Position numbers and translations under genes: made by a program. A stretch of 64,000 nucleotides of DNA from assembly GCA_950097015.1 (NCBI GenBank), contig CATNEN010000038.1, positions 1,922,001 to 1,986,000 on the forward strand, written 5' to 3'. The notes under the pieces are model-generated. The model had not been told where the DNA came from. It searched no databases and saw nothing but the letters and a program-made list of their open reading frames with translations. The DNA is from Macrostomum hystrix (taxonomy: Eukaryota; Platyhelminthes; Macrostomidae). Of the stretch, positions 11,541 through 21,816 are shown piece after piece (position 1 is the first letter of the stretch; each line of letters opens with the position of its first letter).

Positions 11541-12304
11541 TTTAGGAAGTGCTTATTCCCACGGTCCCGTGCCAATATTTTCAATTTTATCCACACGGAT
11601 CCGTGCTGATAATTTCTGCTTATCCACATGGCAGCTTGTATGAATATAGGTCTACAACTCATATATGCCGTGCCATTAATTTCAATTTTATCCACACAGA
11701 TCTGTGCCGATAATTCTCTGCCTGTCCACACGGCAGCTTGTTTTGCTGATAACTTTAAGAACTTAAACCACATATTTTACAGGAACTGTGTAGCAATTTT
11801 CATGTACTATATACAACTGGTCATACATGTTTTCCAGAACCTGCAGTTACCTGTAGTAGGGCGTCTTTTAATTACGAGCAATGCACACATTAAATTTCGA
11901 ATAATCGTTAATTTCGAATAATCGTTAATTTCGAATAATATGCAACGTTGCTAACAATTGCATGAAGAATCGCGCTGACATTTGTATTGCACACGCGCTT
12001 GAAATATGATATGATGCACATGCGCAAATGATAACTATTGACTTGTTACCGTACGAAAATAAGGTTTCAGAAACTCGACGAAAGCATGTTAACTAGTTCC
12101 GCGCTTTCCTCTGCGAATCTTTACAATTGTGTGTCCTTCGGACTTAAGCGTTAAATTCTTGAGAGTTAAAACAGTCTCTTAATGCTTTTGCTGGACAATT
12201 TTCTTAGTTGTAGACCTATTCATACAAGCTGCCATGAGGATAAGCAGAAAATTATCGGCACGGATCCGTGTGGATAAAATTGAAATTATCGGCACGGGAC
12301 CGTG
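11541..12304. mobile_element. Foldback element with long inverted repeats
   Basis: About 110 bp at the left (CTTATTCCCACGGTCCCGTG and beyond, 11546-11655) reappears inverted at 12195-12304. The left arm is partly duplicated in tandem up to about 11745. Each arm contains two small palindromes, CACGGTCCCGTG and CACGGATCCGTG. The interior has direct copies of TTTCGAATAATCGTTAA. No transposase frame is present. Confidence 0.65.
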
Positions 12305-13734
12305 GGAATAAGCTCTGCCACTTATTTATGATTAAATAAGCAATTGTATTTTATATAAATTTCTACTAATTCTGGTAAAATAGCACATAAGGAATAATTA
12401 TATATTTGTATAATTTACAAGGGGGCTAAAAAGGAGGCTACATATTGCCTTAGACCAATAGAACCAATGTACATAGATTGTACATAGTTATGCTCTATAT
12501 TAGGCCTATATCATCATATTCCGCACAGTAGGCCTAGCATTTTTAAATGTTTGGGAAAATTGTCAAATCCAATATTAAATGTACATAACAAGGACTACTA
12601 CAAGAAGAATGATGGGACACTTAGTTTCTTGGAAAATTTAACAAAGCCTGATAGGCCTATTCACAGAAATATGTAATGTAATGAGATATATGTAAATAAG
12701 AAATACAAAAGGAACATTTACTTTTCACATTAAAAGGTCCATAAATGTTATGACAAGTACAAGTAAATAAATTGATTGTCTAGACTCGATTGACTGACTG
12801 GAGACTGATTTGAGTCTAGGCTCCAGTCAAAGACTCAATTTCTCAAACTTTGAGTCAGTTACATGAAAATTGAAATGAAATATTCAGACATCTACACGAA
12901 AGTATTTTTGTGTCTAAGATGTCAAGGGCAAGACAACAATATATGTAGCATTTGCGAATGCAGTTATAAAAACAACACGACATGCATACGTGTCATTCTA
13001 TGGAACAAAAATAAACTTATAAAATATAAATCTGCTTGAAAATTTACCACTCGCAATTATATTTGAAATTTTAGCTAAAAAATAACAAACACTTTTTATT
13101 AGCGTATTTCCTGCTGTTTTGACTTAATGGCTTTGTTTTGACTTACTTTAAAATATTGCTTTTTACACCCGCCTTAAAAAGAACTCCTGAGCTGAAGTTT
13201 GTTTTATTTTATGTCTACCTAACATTTGTGCAGTTTCGCATCTTTCTTTCGAATAATTTTCGCTTTTACCCGTCATTCGGTCAGCACTATAGTAAACCTG
13301 GCATGTAGTAAAGAAATTATCACTCAGGCTTTTGAATTTAGTTTTTGGCGATACTTAGATTTCAGTTTGGCTGTATGAAGATCCTGTTGCAATAATTTGT
13401 TCTCACCACACTACTACGTGCTCCTGCACTTCGCGCCCTTTACATTTAATCTATGCAAATTGCTTTCGGCTTAGTTCTTATTTAAAATTAGAAAATCCCT
13501 TCTTCCTGCCGGAGGGAGAAATGCATATAGTACTTTATTGCTGCATGATAGATATTTTAAAGCACCTGTCGTCCTGTACATGTTAAGGTCATTAAAATTG
13601 TAAGATATTTCCAATTAGGAAAAAACTATTTAATGAAAACTGCCGATAGTGGTGTAAATTAACAACCTTGACAAGAATTGTCCATTCTGTTTCGCATTTC
13701 AAGCACCGCAGCCTTTTAACATTCCATACGGTGG
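12305..13734. other. AT-rich spacer, nothing recognised
   Basis: No exon or array was found. A run around 12780-12860 repeats the words GACTC/GAGTC and TTGAGTC loosely but has no clear unit. Confidence 0.45.
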
Positions 13735-13866
13735 AGCGCCCCTACAACCGAAAATGCTTTTTTAGTAATGATCAGTTTTGATAGCCATACAAAGTTGGTG
13801 CCCCTGGTTGCGCCCCCGAAGCAATGGCGCCCCCCCCCCCAAAGAAAAATCCTGGCTACGCCACTG
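13735..13866 (-). mobile_element. hAT-like transposon end
   Basis: The minus strand starts CAGTGGCGTAGCCAGGATT, a terminal inverted repeat common in animal hAT-derived elements, followed by the G-rich GGGGCGCCATTGC stretch often seen next to it. No matching second terminus was found, so this is a truncated or solo end. Confidence 0.6.
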
Positions 13867-14683
13867 GATGAGAGAGAGTGCGTCAGAAACGACCCGTAAT
13901 TTGGCACAATTAAAGGCTAGCCCTACTCTCATGTAGGACAATACCAAGCAAGAGGGACTCACCGATCCGGCGGTGAGGCTCTGGCTGCAGTCAGGTCGGG
14001 CGGAGCGGCGACGCGATTCTGGGCGAGAGTGGTGCGATGGACGAGCGGTGCAACGACTGTGCCTAGGAAACCGTGACGACGAAGGCACCGAATTAGGTTG
14101 TCAGGCAATGAACAATGTCAGTATCGTGACCGATGAGAGCTCACCAGAGAGAATCCGAAGCCGGACAACGGAACGACAACGGAATGCGAGATAACGATGG
14201 AAGAACCAAACGTAACTAAGGGTGTCGAGAACGATAACACGCGAACGAAAAGTACGTCCGAGGTACGAAGATCGTTTGCTCGAAACCGTGCGCCACACCA
14301 CTCTCTTCAATAGAGCCCAGAGTCACGCGCTCACGCCGACTGCCCGACCTTGACCTGTTTGTTGGACAGCCAGATCACTTGCCTCTCCAGCCGATCGGTG
14401 ATTGGTTGGGAGGGGAATCGGGTGCGGGACTGGGAAAGCAAATTATTTATTACTTAGGGAGGTGGGTGCGCTGGTCACTGATGGGCGGCATCGTATCACA
14501 ATCATTCAGCCATTTCGCTCCTTTATGATTTATAGTTAAACTTGCGAATGCAACGACTGCAGCCCTGCGCGAACAGCAAAGCCGGAGAGAATTAAGAGAG
14601 AAAAATATACATTTGCGACACCAAACAAAGCATAGCTCAACCGAAAACTCTGAAGACAATAGGAAACGTAAGCGGTCTAAAAA
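13867..14683. other. Spacer upstream of the WSC exon
   Basis: Moderately GC-rich with no recognised exon. Overlapping frames at 13973-14310 have no family resemblance. It may contain the promoter and 5' UTR of the WSC gene. Confidence 0.35.
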
Positions 14684-14860
14684 ATGAGACTACTTGCTGT
14701 TCTAATCCGTCTCCTGCTCTGCTGCTCGGTCCTCCGCTGCGTGTTGGCCGTTGGCAGTTCCTACGGCAGTCAGGGCGTTGCAGCTGCCCCCGACTGCAAC
14801 ATGCCATGCGCTGGAGATGCCAGCCAGATCTGCGGCATCTACCTCGACTCTACATTTTGG
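14684..14860 (+). CDS. 5' exon of a secreted WSC-domain protein (partial, possibly disrupted)
   Basis: Begins with ATG and a clear signal peptide (MRLLAVLIRLLLCCSVLRC). The end of a WSC domain follows within about 50 residues: the motif CNMPCAGDASQICG is the characteristic C-terminal signature of WSC modules, which bind carbohydrate. The N-terminal half of the domain is missing. A LINE begins almost immediately after the ICG motif, and no good donor site is visible, so the insertion may have removed it. The likely continuation is the PAN-like exon at 16568, which needs phase 1; a break at TGC|G would supply it. The 3' limit given is approximate. Confidence 0.5.
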
Positions 14861-16540
14861 GCATGTTCTGTTTTCATAAGCGATTTTCGGTCTTACAGTG
14901 CGCAATGTCTCACAGGCCAGTTTGTAGTAATTCCTAGACGAAATCGGGACATTGTGCGCCTTTGTTCTGGGTTAGAGATTTTTGTTAGGTACTTTTCTCT
15001 GGAGAAATCTTTCTTCGACGTGTAATAGAAGTGGCTGAGCTTGGCTGATTTTCCCATCCTCTGAGTCCAGTGCCTTCGGAACTCTGACTCAATTAAAGTT
15101 ATCCCTGTGCGTTTTAGTGGACTTTTTCTAGTCTGTTGACAATTTCGCATTACTTCACTACTCATTTTTCCCCAATGCCAACATCGCTGTATTCTGTATC
15201 TGCCACCAATATCGCGATGTCTGATTGGCTCCGAACTGACACCAGTATTGAAGGCCTCTATTTTGAATACTATATAATAGTGGTAGTCTTCCTAATTCAG
15301 ACCGAGCACCATTGCTGTCAGTGTTTGGACTAACTTGCAGAATCGACTTGCAGATTCTAAAATTAATTCTCTCTATAAGGTTCCGATCCCAAGTACCCAG
15401 TTTCCAGGAGACAAAAGCTCCCCAGGCCACTGATGCATAGAGAACTAGGCTTTCAATCATAGTTGTGCTAAACAGGATGAGCTGTTTGTGTTTTACTCTC
15501 TGAAATCCCGCCAACTTTCTCAGAAGCCTTATTGGATATCCACTTTTTGTACCTAGTTCTATGGCATGAGTATCTATTGTACCCTTCACGTTCATGTGAA
15601 ACCCAAGATATTTCCACTGCTGTACGGGTTCAACCAGTTGACCATGTAAAAACAGTCTTTGTGTTGCCCTTGGGTGGAGATTGCAGCTCAGAAGCTTTTT
15701 CTTCTCAATGTTTATTTCTAATTTATGAGTATTGCAAAAATCTGCTACTTTGTCGAGGCCTTTTTGTAATTCTGTCAGGTCTTCACCAAAAATGACTAAA
15801 TCGTCACAATAAAGCAGGTTGTTTACTTCTTCATTCAATATGGAGGTATAGCTTTGAAATGAATTTTTAAGAATTGTGCTTAGCGGGTCGATGTATAGGG
15901 AGAATAGCAGTGGAGATAGGGGGCATCCTTGTCTAACGCCATTAGTACGAGTAATTTGACACGCCTCAGTAGCTGTGCTTTCTGACACCTTGAGGTGAAA
16001 TTTCGCTCGAGTACATACTCTCAATGGTACTTATTTTTGCTGGGTTCACGCCCAACTGCTTTAATCGTGTGACTAGGGTTTGGTGGTGAACCATGTCACC
16101 ACCAATCCGAGGGGTGCATGTTGAAAATGCTGCTTAGGTGCTTCTGAATATCTGCTATTGGGGGTTGTGCCCTGGAAGCTCGCTTGTTGGGAAACAGCAA
16201 TTCCCCGGCTCTTTTTAAACCTGACCAAAATCCCTTGGATGTGTTGGAGCATGTCATTTTCTGGAAAAAAAATAATTTATGTCAGCTTTTTTAAGTTTTT
16301 TAGATGGTTCCTATACTTCTTTGCAAGCTCATCGTATTCTGTGACCAGTGGTCAGTCCACTGGCTTTCGACTTTTTTTTCCTTGCTACGTACTTTAATGA
16401 TTTAGCTAAATCCTTAAGATTTTAGTCTCTGTTTATCCAGAATTTGTTGGGAATAACCTTTCCCCCCCCGCTCTTGGGAATATAATCACGGCAAATATAG
16501 CATTATTTATAGCATACTTATACGAGTATTTGCTCTAAGT
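14861..16540 (-). mobile_element. Degenerate non-LTR retrotransposon (LINE) with reverse transcriptase remnant
   Basis: The complement of 16021-15158 is one open frame of about 288 codons carrying reverse transcriptase palm motifs: GVRQGCPLSPLLFSLYID, then LLYCDDLVIF at the catalytic site (usual form YADD), then INIEKKKLL and WKYLGFHM. Upstream pieces (for example GGDMVHHQTLVTRLKQLGV around 16100) belong to the fingers but are out of frame, so the copy is dead. It is a 5'-truncated insertion between two exons of an extracellular-protein gene. Outer limits are estimates. Confidence 0.8.
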
Positions 16541-16567
16541 ATGACGTAACGCATTGAGTTATTGCAG

Positions 16568-16912
16568 AAGCACATGTGACTTGGTATTTAACGATAAATG
16601 CTCCTCACAACGGAAATGCCTTTCCAGTTGGCACACCGTTAATCCTGCTGCAGACTGGCCGACTGTACCTGAATGTGAGCTCCTCCAGCGGACCGTTCTA
16701 CCGCAGCCAGCTGCAGCCAATCAGGAGCGACGTGGAATGCTTCATGAACTGCAACGCCGACTGCCAGGCAGTTCTGGTCGGTCCAGGCGTCTGCCAACTG
16801 CTCAAGTTCCCCGCTGTGCCCCACGAGCACATGCCGGGCGAGTTCTATTCTAGCGATCAAGATGAGACCGTCTTCAATGGGCTGACAGACACAGGCGCAA
16901 CAAGAGAGCTAA
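16568..16912 (+). CDS. PAN/apple-like exon of an extracellular protein (partial)
   Basis: Acceptor TTATTGCAG precedes an in-frame exon (phase 1) with PAN-like spacing of cysteines: DVECFMNCNADCQAVLV followed by GVCQLLKFPA. The preceding part (NGNAFPVGTPLILLQTGRL) is a beta-rich stretch. The probable donor is AGA|GTAGTC at about 16912, but no downstream exon was identified, and the next sequence is a LINE fragment. It may be exon 2 of the gene beginning at 14684 or a remnant of a duplicated neighbour of the gene at 18453. Confidence 0.45.
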
Positions 16913-17089
16913 GAGTAGTCGACGAAAAATGTTTTTTGTTATTTAGCAAAAAATCAAATATCAATATAAAAACCAGCACCTTGTGTGCGCAGTTAGGAAA
17001 AGAAAAACTATAACTTGATCTGTGCTGGTAGAAACAGTTTAATATCAACAGTTAAACTTACGAGTATATAAAAATTCTTCTGAGGTGAC

Positions 17090-17530
17090 TTAGCAGTACA
17101 CGGCAGCTCAGAGATTCTAGCGCGAGTGCGCCTCGAAAATGCGGCGAGTATTTCTGGCCTGGATGGAAGCGCCCATAATCCAGAAGATGCGCGTGCGCAG
17201 CGCGCTCACCTGTCTGCGCCTGGATGCTGCTGACCAGCGCTTCGATGAGGTCCAGAGCCTCAGGCCCGAAGGCTCCCAGCGTCTCGGAGCCGACGGGGTG
17301 GAAGTTGAAGCGGTCGCTTAGGTCGGCGTACTTTGCGGATTTACGCGTCTCGGCGGCGGCTGCGGAGGTCCGGGCGGTTTTCGGCTGGAAAGCCGGCAGG
17401 TTGTGGATGCGGGCGTTCACGTCGTCATGCCGGCGGTGGCGCTCGAGGTCGCGGTAGCAGCTCAGCGAGTGACAAACCTCGTCGAACGGATCAGGAGCGG
17501 CACTCGCAGACTCCGGGCTGTTCTAGACCG
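17090..17530 (-). mobile_element. 3' fragment of a second LINE-type retroelement
   Basis: The complement reads PDPFDEVCHSLSCYRDLERH and later KYADLSDRFNFHPVGSETLG and FGPEALDLIEAL. This conserved block (KYxxL, F.PV..ETLG.FG) is found after the reverse transcriptase in many invertebrate LINE polyproteins. There is no RT domain here, so only a fragment remains. Confidence 0.6.
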
Positions 17531-18452
17531 GCGAATGATATTATGTGATTGGCCTGCTTCAGGGCTATTGGCCTGATTATTAACACTCAGTCTCATAAGG
17601 CTTTCCAAGGACTCAGAGGGTCACCGCAATTCAGTCTCGAAACTGGTTTCTCCACGAGCTTCCTTTCTTTCTCACTTATATAAGTGACATGCTTTAACTT
17701 AAATTCTTTAGTTGTTAGCGAGCTGCTTGTACTATATACTGTTCGCTTTTTGGCTTTTCGTGTTTTAAGCTAAGACATAAATCTCATAGCAGAACTTTTT
17801 TCTGTCGAAATCTGAACAGGAACGCGGCACAAAAACGTTTTTCGTTGTTATCCACCTTCCTTCAGTAAATTCGTATTTGCATGAGAATTTCAAAATAACG
17901 AAAAAATATTGAATTAAAGTGCTATCTCTCTGATGGATGCATAAAGACCGGAATAGTACATGCATATGAGCTATATAAGAATAGCTCATATTATAATAAT
18001 ATTAATAGGTTTACCTCGAGCAAACGCGAAAAGCTATTTTTCCTACCCTCGTAAGTAAAGTATCATTTCTTTTTTATATTTTAGCATCCGATGCAGATGC
18101 CATATGTAGATCGATTGCATCCGAATAGCACCAATAGAGAAGCATATGCCAATGCCATAGAATATAGCACCCTAGCAACAGCAGATGCCATAGAACATCA
18201 TCCTAGCAACAGCAGATGCCAAAAAATCTGAAAATGAAAAAGGAGTAATCCCAAGCCACTCAACGCCATGAATGAGGAAAATGCATTTATTATTCATTTT
18301 TTTATTTTAGGCTTTCATAGAAATTTCTTTAAATAACGCAAGGCTGCAATTTTTTACTGATACCAAGAATTAAGAATACCAAAGGAACGCATCTATCAAC
18401 TGTCTCCTTGTGTTGGGCGGTAGCTTCCGCTGCTTTAATCCGTGAGTCGATA
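17531..18452. other. Spacer with a small tandem duplication
   Basis: AT-rich. At 18085-18225 a unit around CCTAGCAACAGCAGATGCCA is repeated two to three times. No exon was found. It contains the upstream flank of the gene starting at 18453. Confidence 0.4.
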
Positions 18453-20531
18453 ATGAGCTCAACTAATTCAGCCTCAAAAAATTTTCAGGTAAAATGTATA
18501 TTCCTGCTCCTAACTTTAACAGCTCTGAGCTCAGCTGCAACAGCCCAAAGCCCTGCCTTCCAGCTGGTGAACAACCTGACTATTGATGCCACATTCAGCA
18601 GCGATATCATAGAGTCAGTTGTGCACAGTGTAGCTCACTGCGCCTTTCTCTGCCAGCAGCATGGATGCGCTGTCGCTCATTTTAACGTCAGCGGCATCGA
18701 CAGCGGTCTCTGCCGACTTCTGCTGATCAACGATGACTCAGCTGGCCAGATGGGATCGAATGGAGGCCACTCGATGCGTGACCTGCGGACTGAAAGTGGC
18801 TGGACAGTTTGGAAGGCTCAAAATTTTGAGCAGCAGCTACTCAGCAAAGGGATGAAGGCCAAGTTTAATTGTACGAGCTGGTGATTTGTTAAGAGGGCTG
18901 AAAACAGTCTAAAAAAAGTTTGTGAAATTTGAGCGATAAAATTTGACTGCTGACAAAAGTAGACAGTTTAGATTTGGTTGTTAAAATCTCTCCCATTGCA
19001 GCATCCGTGCACATTAGGAGGGGCGATGGCGCATCATTCTGCCTATGATCTACATTTGCCTACAGCGAGGAGGCAATTCTGCCCATTCCGCTGACTCCTG
19101 AGCACAAACGCACACAAATACCGTGCGCAGGCCTACGCTCACACAGGTTGTGCACATCTGCCATGACTTTCTGATCGCCAGGCAGCATGCACCCTCTCTG
19201 TGTCTTGGAGGCTGGCCCTCAAGGGCATATACTGCACGACAAGTCCCCGAAGCCTTTTCACCACGGCTGCGCCGCAAAAGTTCATGTGGCTTCACCGTGG
19301 TATCAAGCTCAGGGACCTTGGTGCAGGAGACAAGCGTGTTAGACCACTCTGCCACTCACCCCATCGGCTTCGTCAGCAAAAGGAGCAGGCAGGAACGGCT
19401 CCTTGCAGTACCTTCAAATCCGCACTACTGGCTGCTACCGGATTGAAGTGTTCGGCGCCAGGGGCGGATTCGACCTGAATAATGCCAGATCGCCTGGCTG
19501 TGGAGCCTCATCTGCTGGCACATTCACCCTGACTGGCGGTGTGAGAGATGCAATTCAGACTACTGGCAACAGTAGAAAAGCAAATACTTGGCTGCAAAAC
19601 TCTCACATAACACTAAAAAAATATCGCCATAAAAATGGCAAGCTTAAAAGAGACTTCTGTGCACACTAAGAGTGGTGGGAGAGGACTGCGTGTGGCTATG
19701 GCTGACTGACGAAGGCAAACAAGCCAGAAACCGGTCTCGGTCTACCAGCGCGAGGTTCGTTCCCCACTTTTAGTGTGTTACAGGCAGCACTGAGTTAACC
19801 ATCATTGTTGGACAGTCGGGCTCGAATTCCTCTGCTAAATACGGAGGCTCAGGCGGTGGCGGCGGAAGCTTTGTCTACAGGAGCAACGACAGTCAACTGC
19901 TCATTGGCCCTGGCGGTGGTGCCTCGTATTATAGCAACGGTGAGCGCTCTAATATGCTCTAAAGTACAGTTTGAAACGGTTTGAACCAGCTGGGCAAACA
20001 TGAATTCATTTTGTAGGCTTAAACGGTACCTCCATGACCAGCGGAACAAACTCGAGCAGTTACCTGAACGATGGTGTCGGAACTGGCAACACGGGAATCC
20101 AAGGAACCGGCGGGGGACCCGGCAGAGTGGCGCTGCTTCGATTTGATCGTTCAGCAGGCCAGCACTTCATGGGCGGTCTCTGGGCTGGCTGGAACGGTGG
20201 CGCTGTTACCAACACCAGCACTTATCCTGCTGATGGCTCAGGCGGCGCTAGTCGCAGCGGAGGCTGGCTCGGTGGCATCCGAGGTTCTGGCCTGTCATCC
20301 GGAGACGGCGGCGGCGGAGCTTCCAGCACCAACGCGACCTCTCCTGGCAACTCTTTTGGAGGCTCTGGCGGCGGCGGCGGCTTCAGCGGAGGCGGCGCTG
20401 GCGCAGTCTCGAAGAACGCTGGTGGCGGCGGCGGCGGCTCGGCCCGCTTCGGCAGCGGCTGTGTCGCAGTGGCTGGCGGGAACACGAATGCCGATGGGCG
20501 CGTCCCGATTGCCGCAATTCCCTGCGCTTGA
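18453..20531 (+). CDS. Secreted PAN/apple plus glycine-rich domain protein
   Basis: Four exons: 18453-18880, 19393-19538, 19784-19939 and 20017-20531, about 414 aa; phases 2, 1, 1. Residues 1-32 are a signal peptide (hydrophobic CIFLLLTLTALSSAATA). Residues about 35-120 are PAN/apple-like (CAFLCQQHGCAVAHF, then GLCRLL). From about residue 145 a glycine-rich module begins: GCYRIEVFGARGG, LTIIVGQSG, SGGGGGSFVYR, and a long G-rich C-terminus ending VAIPCA-like (AAIPCA). This module resembles the glycine-rich domain of ALK/LTK receptors and of many invertebrate secreted proteins. No kinase or membrane segment follows, so it is probably secreted, perhaps adhesive or mucus-related (inference). Intron 2 is exactly a mobile repeat and intron 1 contains a SINE. 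Confidence 0.75.
19015..19372 (-). mobile_element. tRNA-derived SINE (family 1), antisense in an intron
   Basis: On the minus strand it starts GGGGTGAGTGGCAGAGTGG (tRNA-like head with A-box resemblance) and continues with the family body: GGGCCAGCCTCCAAGACAC, CAGATGTGCACAACCTGTG and GGCAGAATTGCCTCCTCGC. Its 5' end lies only about 20 bp from the acceptor of exon 2 of the host gene. Confidence 0.8.
19539..19783 (+). mobile_element. Introner-like element, copy A (exactly one intron)
   Basis: Starts GTGTGAGAGATGCAATTCAG and ends CTTTTAGTGTGTTACAG. Both ends coincide with the splice sites of intron 2 of the PAN/glycine-rich gene, required by reading frame (GGC G | GC AGC). A second copy of identical length and about seven mismatches is at 47163-47407 on the other strand. 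The 3' part contains GGTTCGTTCCCC, reminiscent of a pol III B box. Confidence 0.85.
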
Positions 20532-21264
20532 ACACGCTGCAAAAATGCTAGTTGAAACTAAAACTCGGAAGAAATTTCTTCTGGTTAGAAGAAATCAATT
20601 ATTACGCGCTCGCATTTTTGTTGTTGTTGATGGTATTATATCTCTGATAGTCCGATTATAATACATGAAGCCCTTTGTTTAACATATTTGATCTGAAATC
20701 CGTCGTACTGCATCCTAATTTAATATAGTTATTGGCTTTTGTTTCAACGCTTGTTTCGTGGTTTTTACCGTCTCTTCTTGCTAATTATGAATCGCAGAAA
20801 TCGAGTAATTACACCAGTTTTCGAACTTTTCAAATAAGCTTATTTCTTGGAAAAAATTACTTGCGGGCTGTTTTGAATTTTCCGGTGTCTCTCCGTGTTT
20901 AGTTGTGTTTTCGCTCGCAATCTTTCCGCACTGTCTCCTCTCCTCGCCCCTCTCTCTGTGTTAAAACTATTTGCTAACTTTCCTTTCATTTGCATCTTAG
21001 CTATCCTCATCTCTTTTCATATTCTAGTCTCTCCCATTCTCTTGCCTCTCTTAAATGCATAGATAAAGCATATTATTATTATTCCTAATTGTTCTCCAAG
21101 AAGGTTTGCCTGGATCTCATTTGTCAAATTTAACAGTATAACATAGACGAATCACAATAAATGGGTCGATCGATCCTGTATATTAATATTATTCAGGCGG
21201 ATAGGTGAAAAACTACCAATCTTGAACAGTTTCTCCACTTAAGCTACAGAACAGTCTATGGGCT
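20532..21264. other. 3' flank and spacer
   Basis: AT-rich; holds the presumptive 3' UTR of the secreted protein gene. Nothing else recognised. Confidence 0.4.
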
Positions 21265-21380
21265 ACGTACATTAGCTGCTAGCTGGGGCCTGAAATTTTA
21301 AATATTATAGCGGCCTTCCCCGTCCATGGACTGTGCAGCTGTGTGCAGCCTTTTGAGGGCCAGATGCCATTTCTACTTAT
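21265..21380 (+). mobile_element. SINE family 2 body fragment
   Basis: ATTAGCTG...GGGG, CCCCGTCCATGGACTG and GTGCAGCCTTTTGAGGGCC match the body of the SINE in the RPL12 intron (59293-59515). The tRNA head is absent. Confidence 0.55.
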
Positions 21381-21467
21381 CTCCAGTATCTCGTCTCACA
21401 CAGTAGATGGACCACAGGGGTATTTAGAATACCCCCATTTTTATTTTTCTGTATCTCCCAAAATATT

Positions 21468-21665
21468 TTCGCCCTTCAGGGCCAAGGCACAGTGAGAATG
21501 TACACTGCCTGACGATGAGAAGGTCAGGGCAGATGTACACACATGTGTGAGCGTGTGCCTGCGTACAGTATCTGTGTGCGTGTGTGCTCAGGAGTCAGCG
21601 GAATGGGCAGAATTGCCTCCTCGCTGGCTGCAGGTCTGCTGTCACCAAATGATGTGCCATGTGCA
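21468..21665 (+). mobile_element. SINE family 1, 5'-truncated
   Basis: Contains GGGCCAAGGCACAGTGAGA, AGGTCAGGGCAGATGTACAC, CAGTATCTGTGTGCGTGTG and AATTGCCTCCTCGCTGGCTG in family order. The tRNA-like head is missing. It lies downstream of the SLC13 gene. Confidence 0.8.
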
Positions 21666-21816
21666 TTCGCCATAAAGGCTTATAAAGCAATGTTACTTGT
21701 TCTTTTGAAAAGTAAACTGAAAACTGAAAAGCTCTTTTCAGATGCATCTTCAGAGTCGCAAAAGTACAAAGAATTGTTCTTCGGATTCTTCGGGTTCGAT
21801 GATAAGACTAGTTCCT

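Noticed and set aside
19123-19355. Frames within the intron of the secreted gene
   Set aside because: Lie in an antisense SINE; similar frames recur wherever this SINE occurs.
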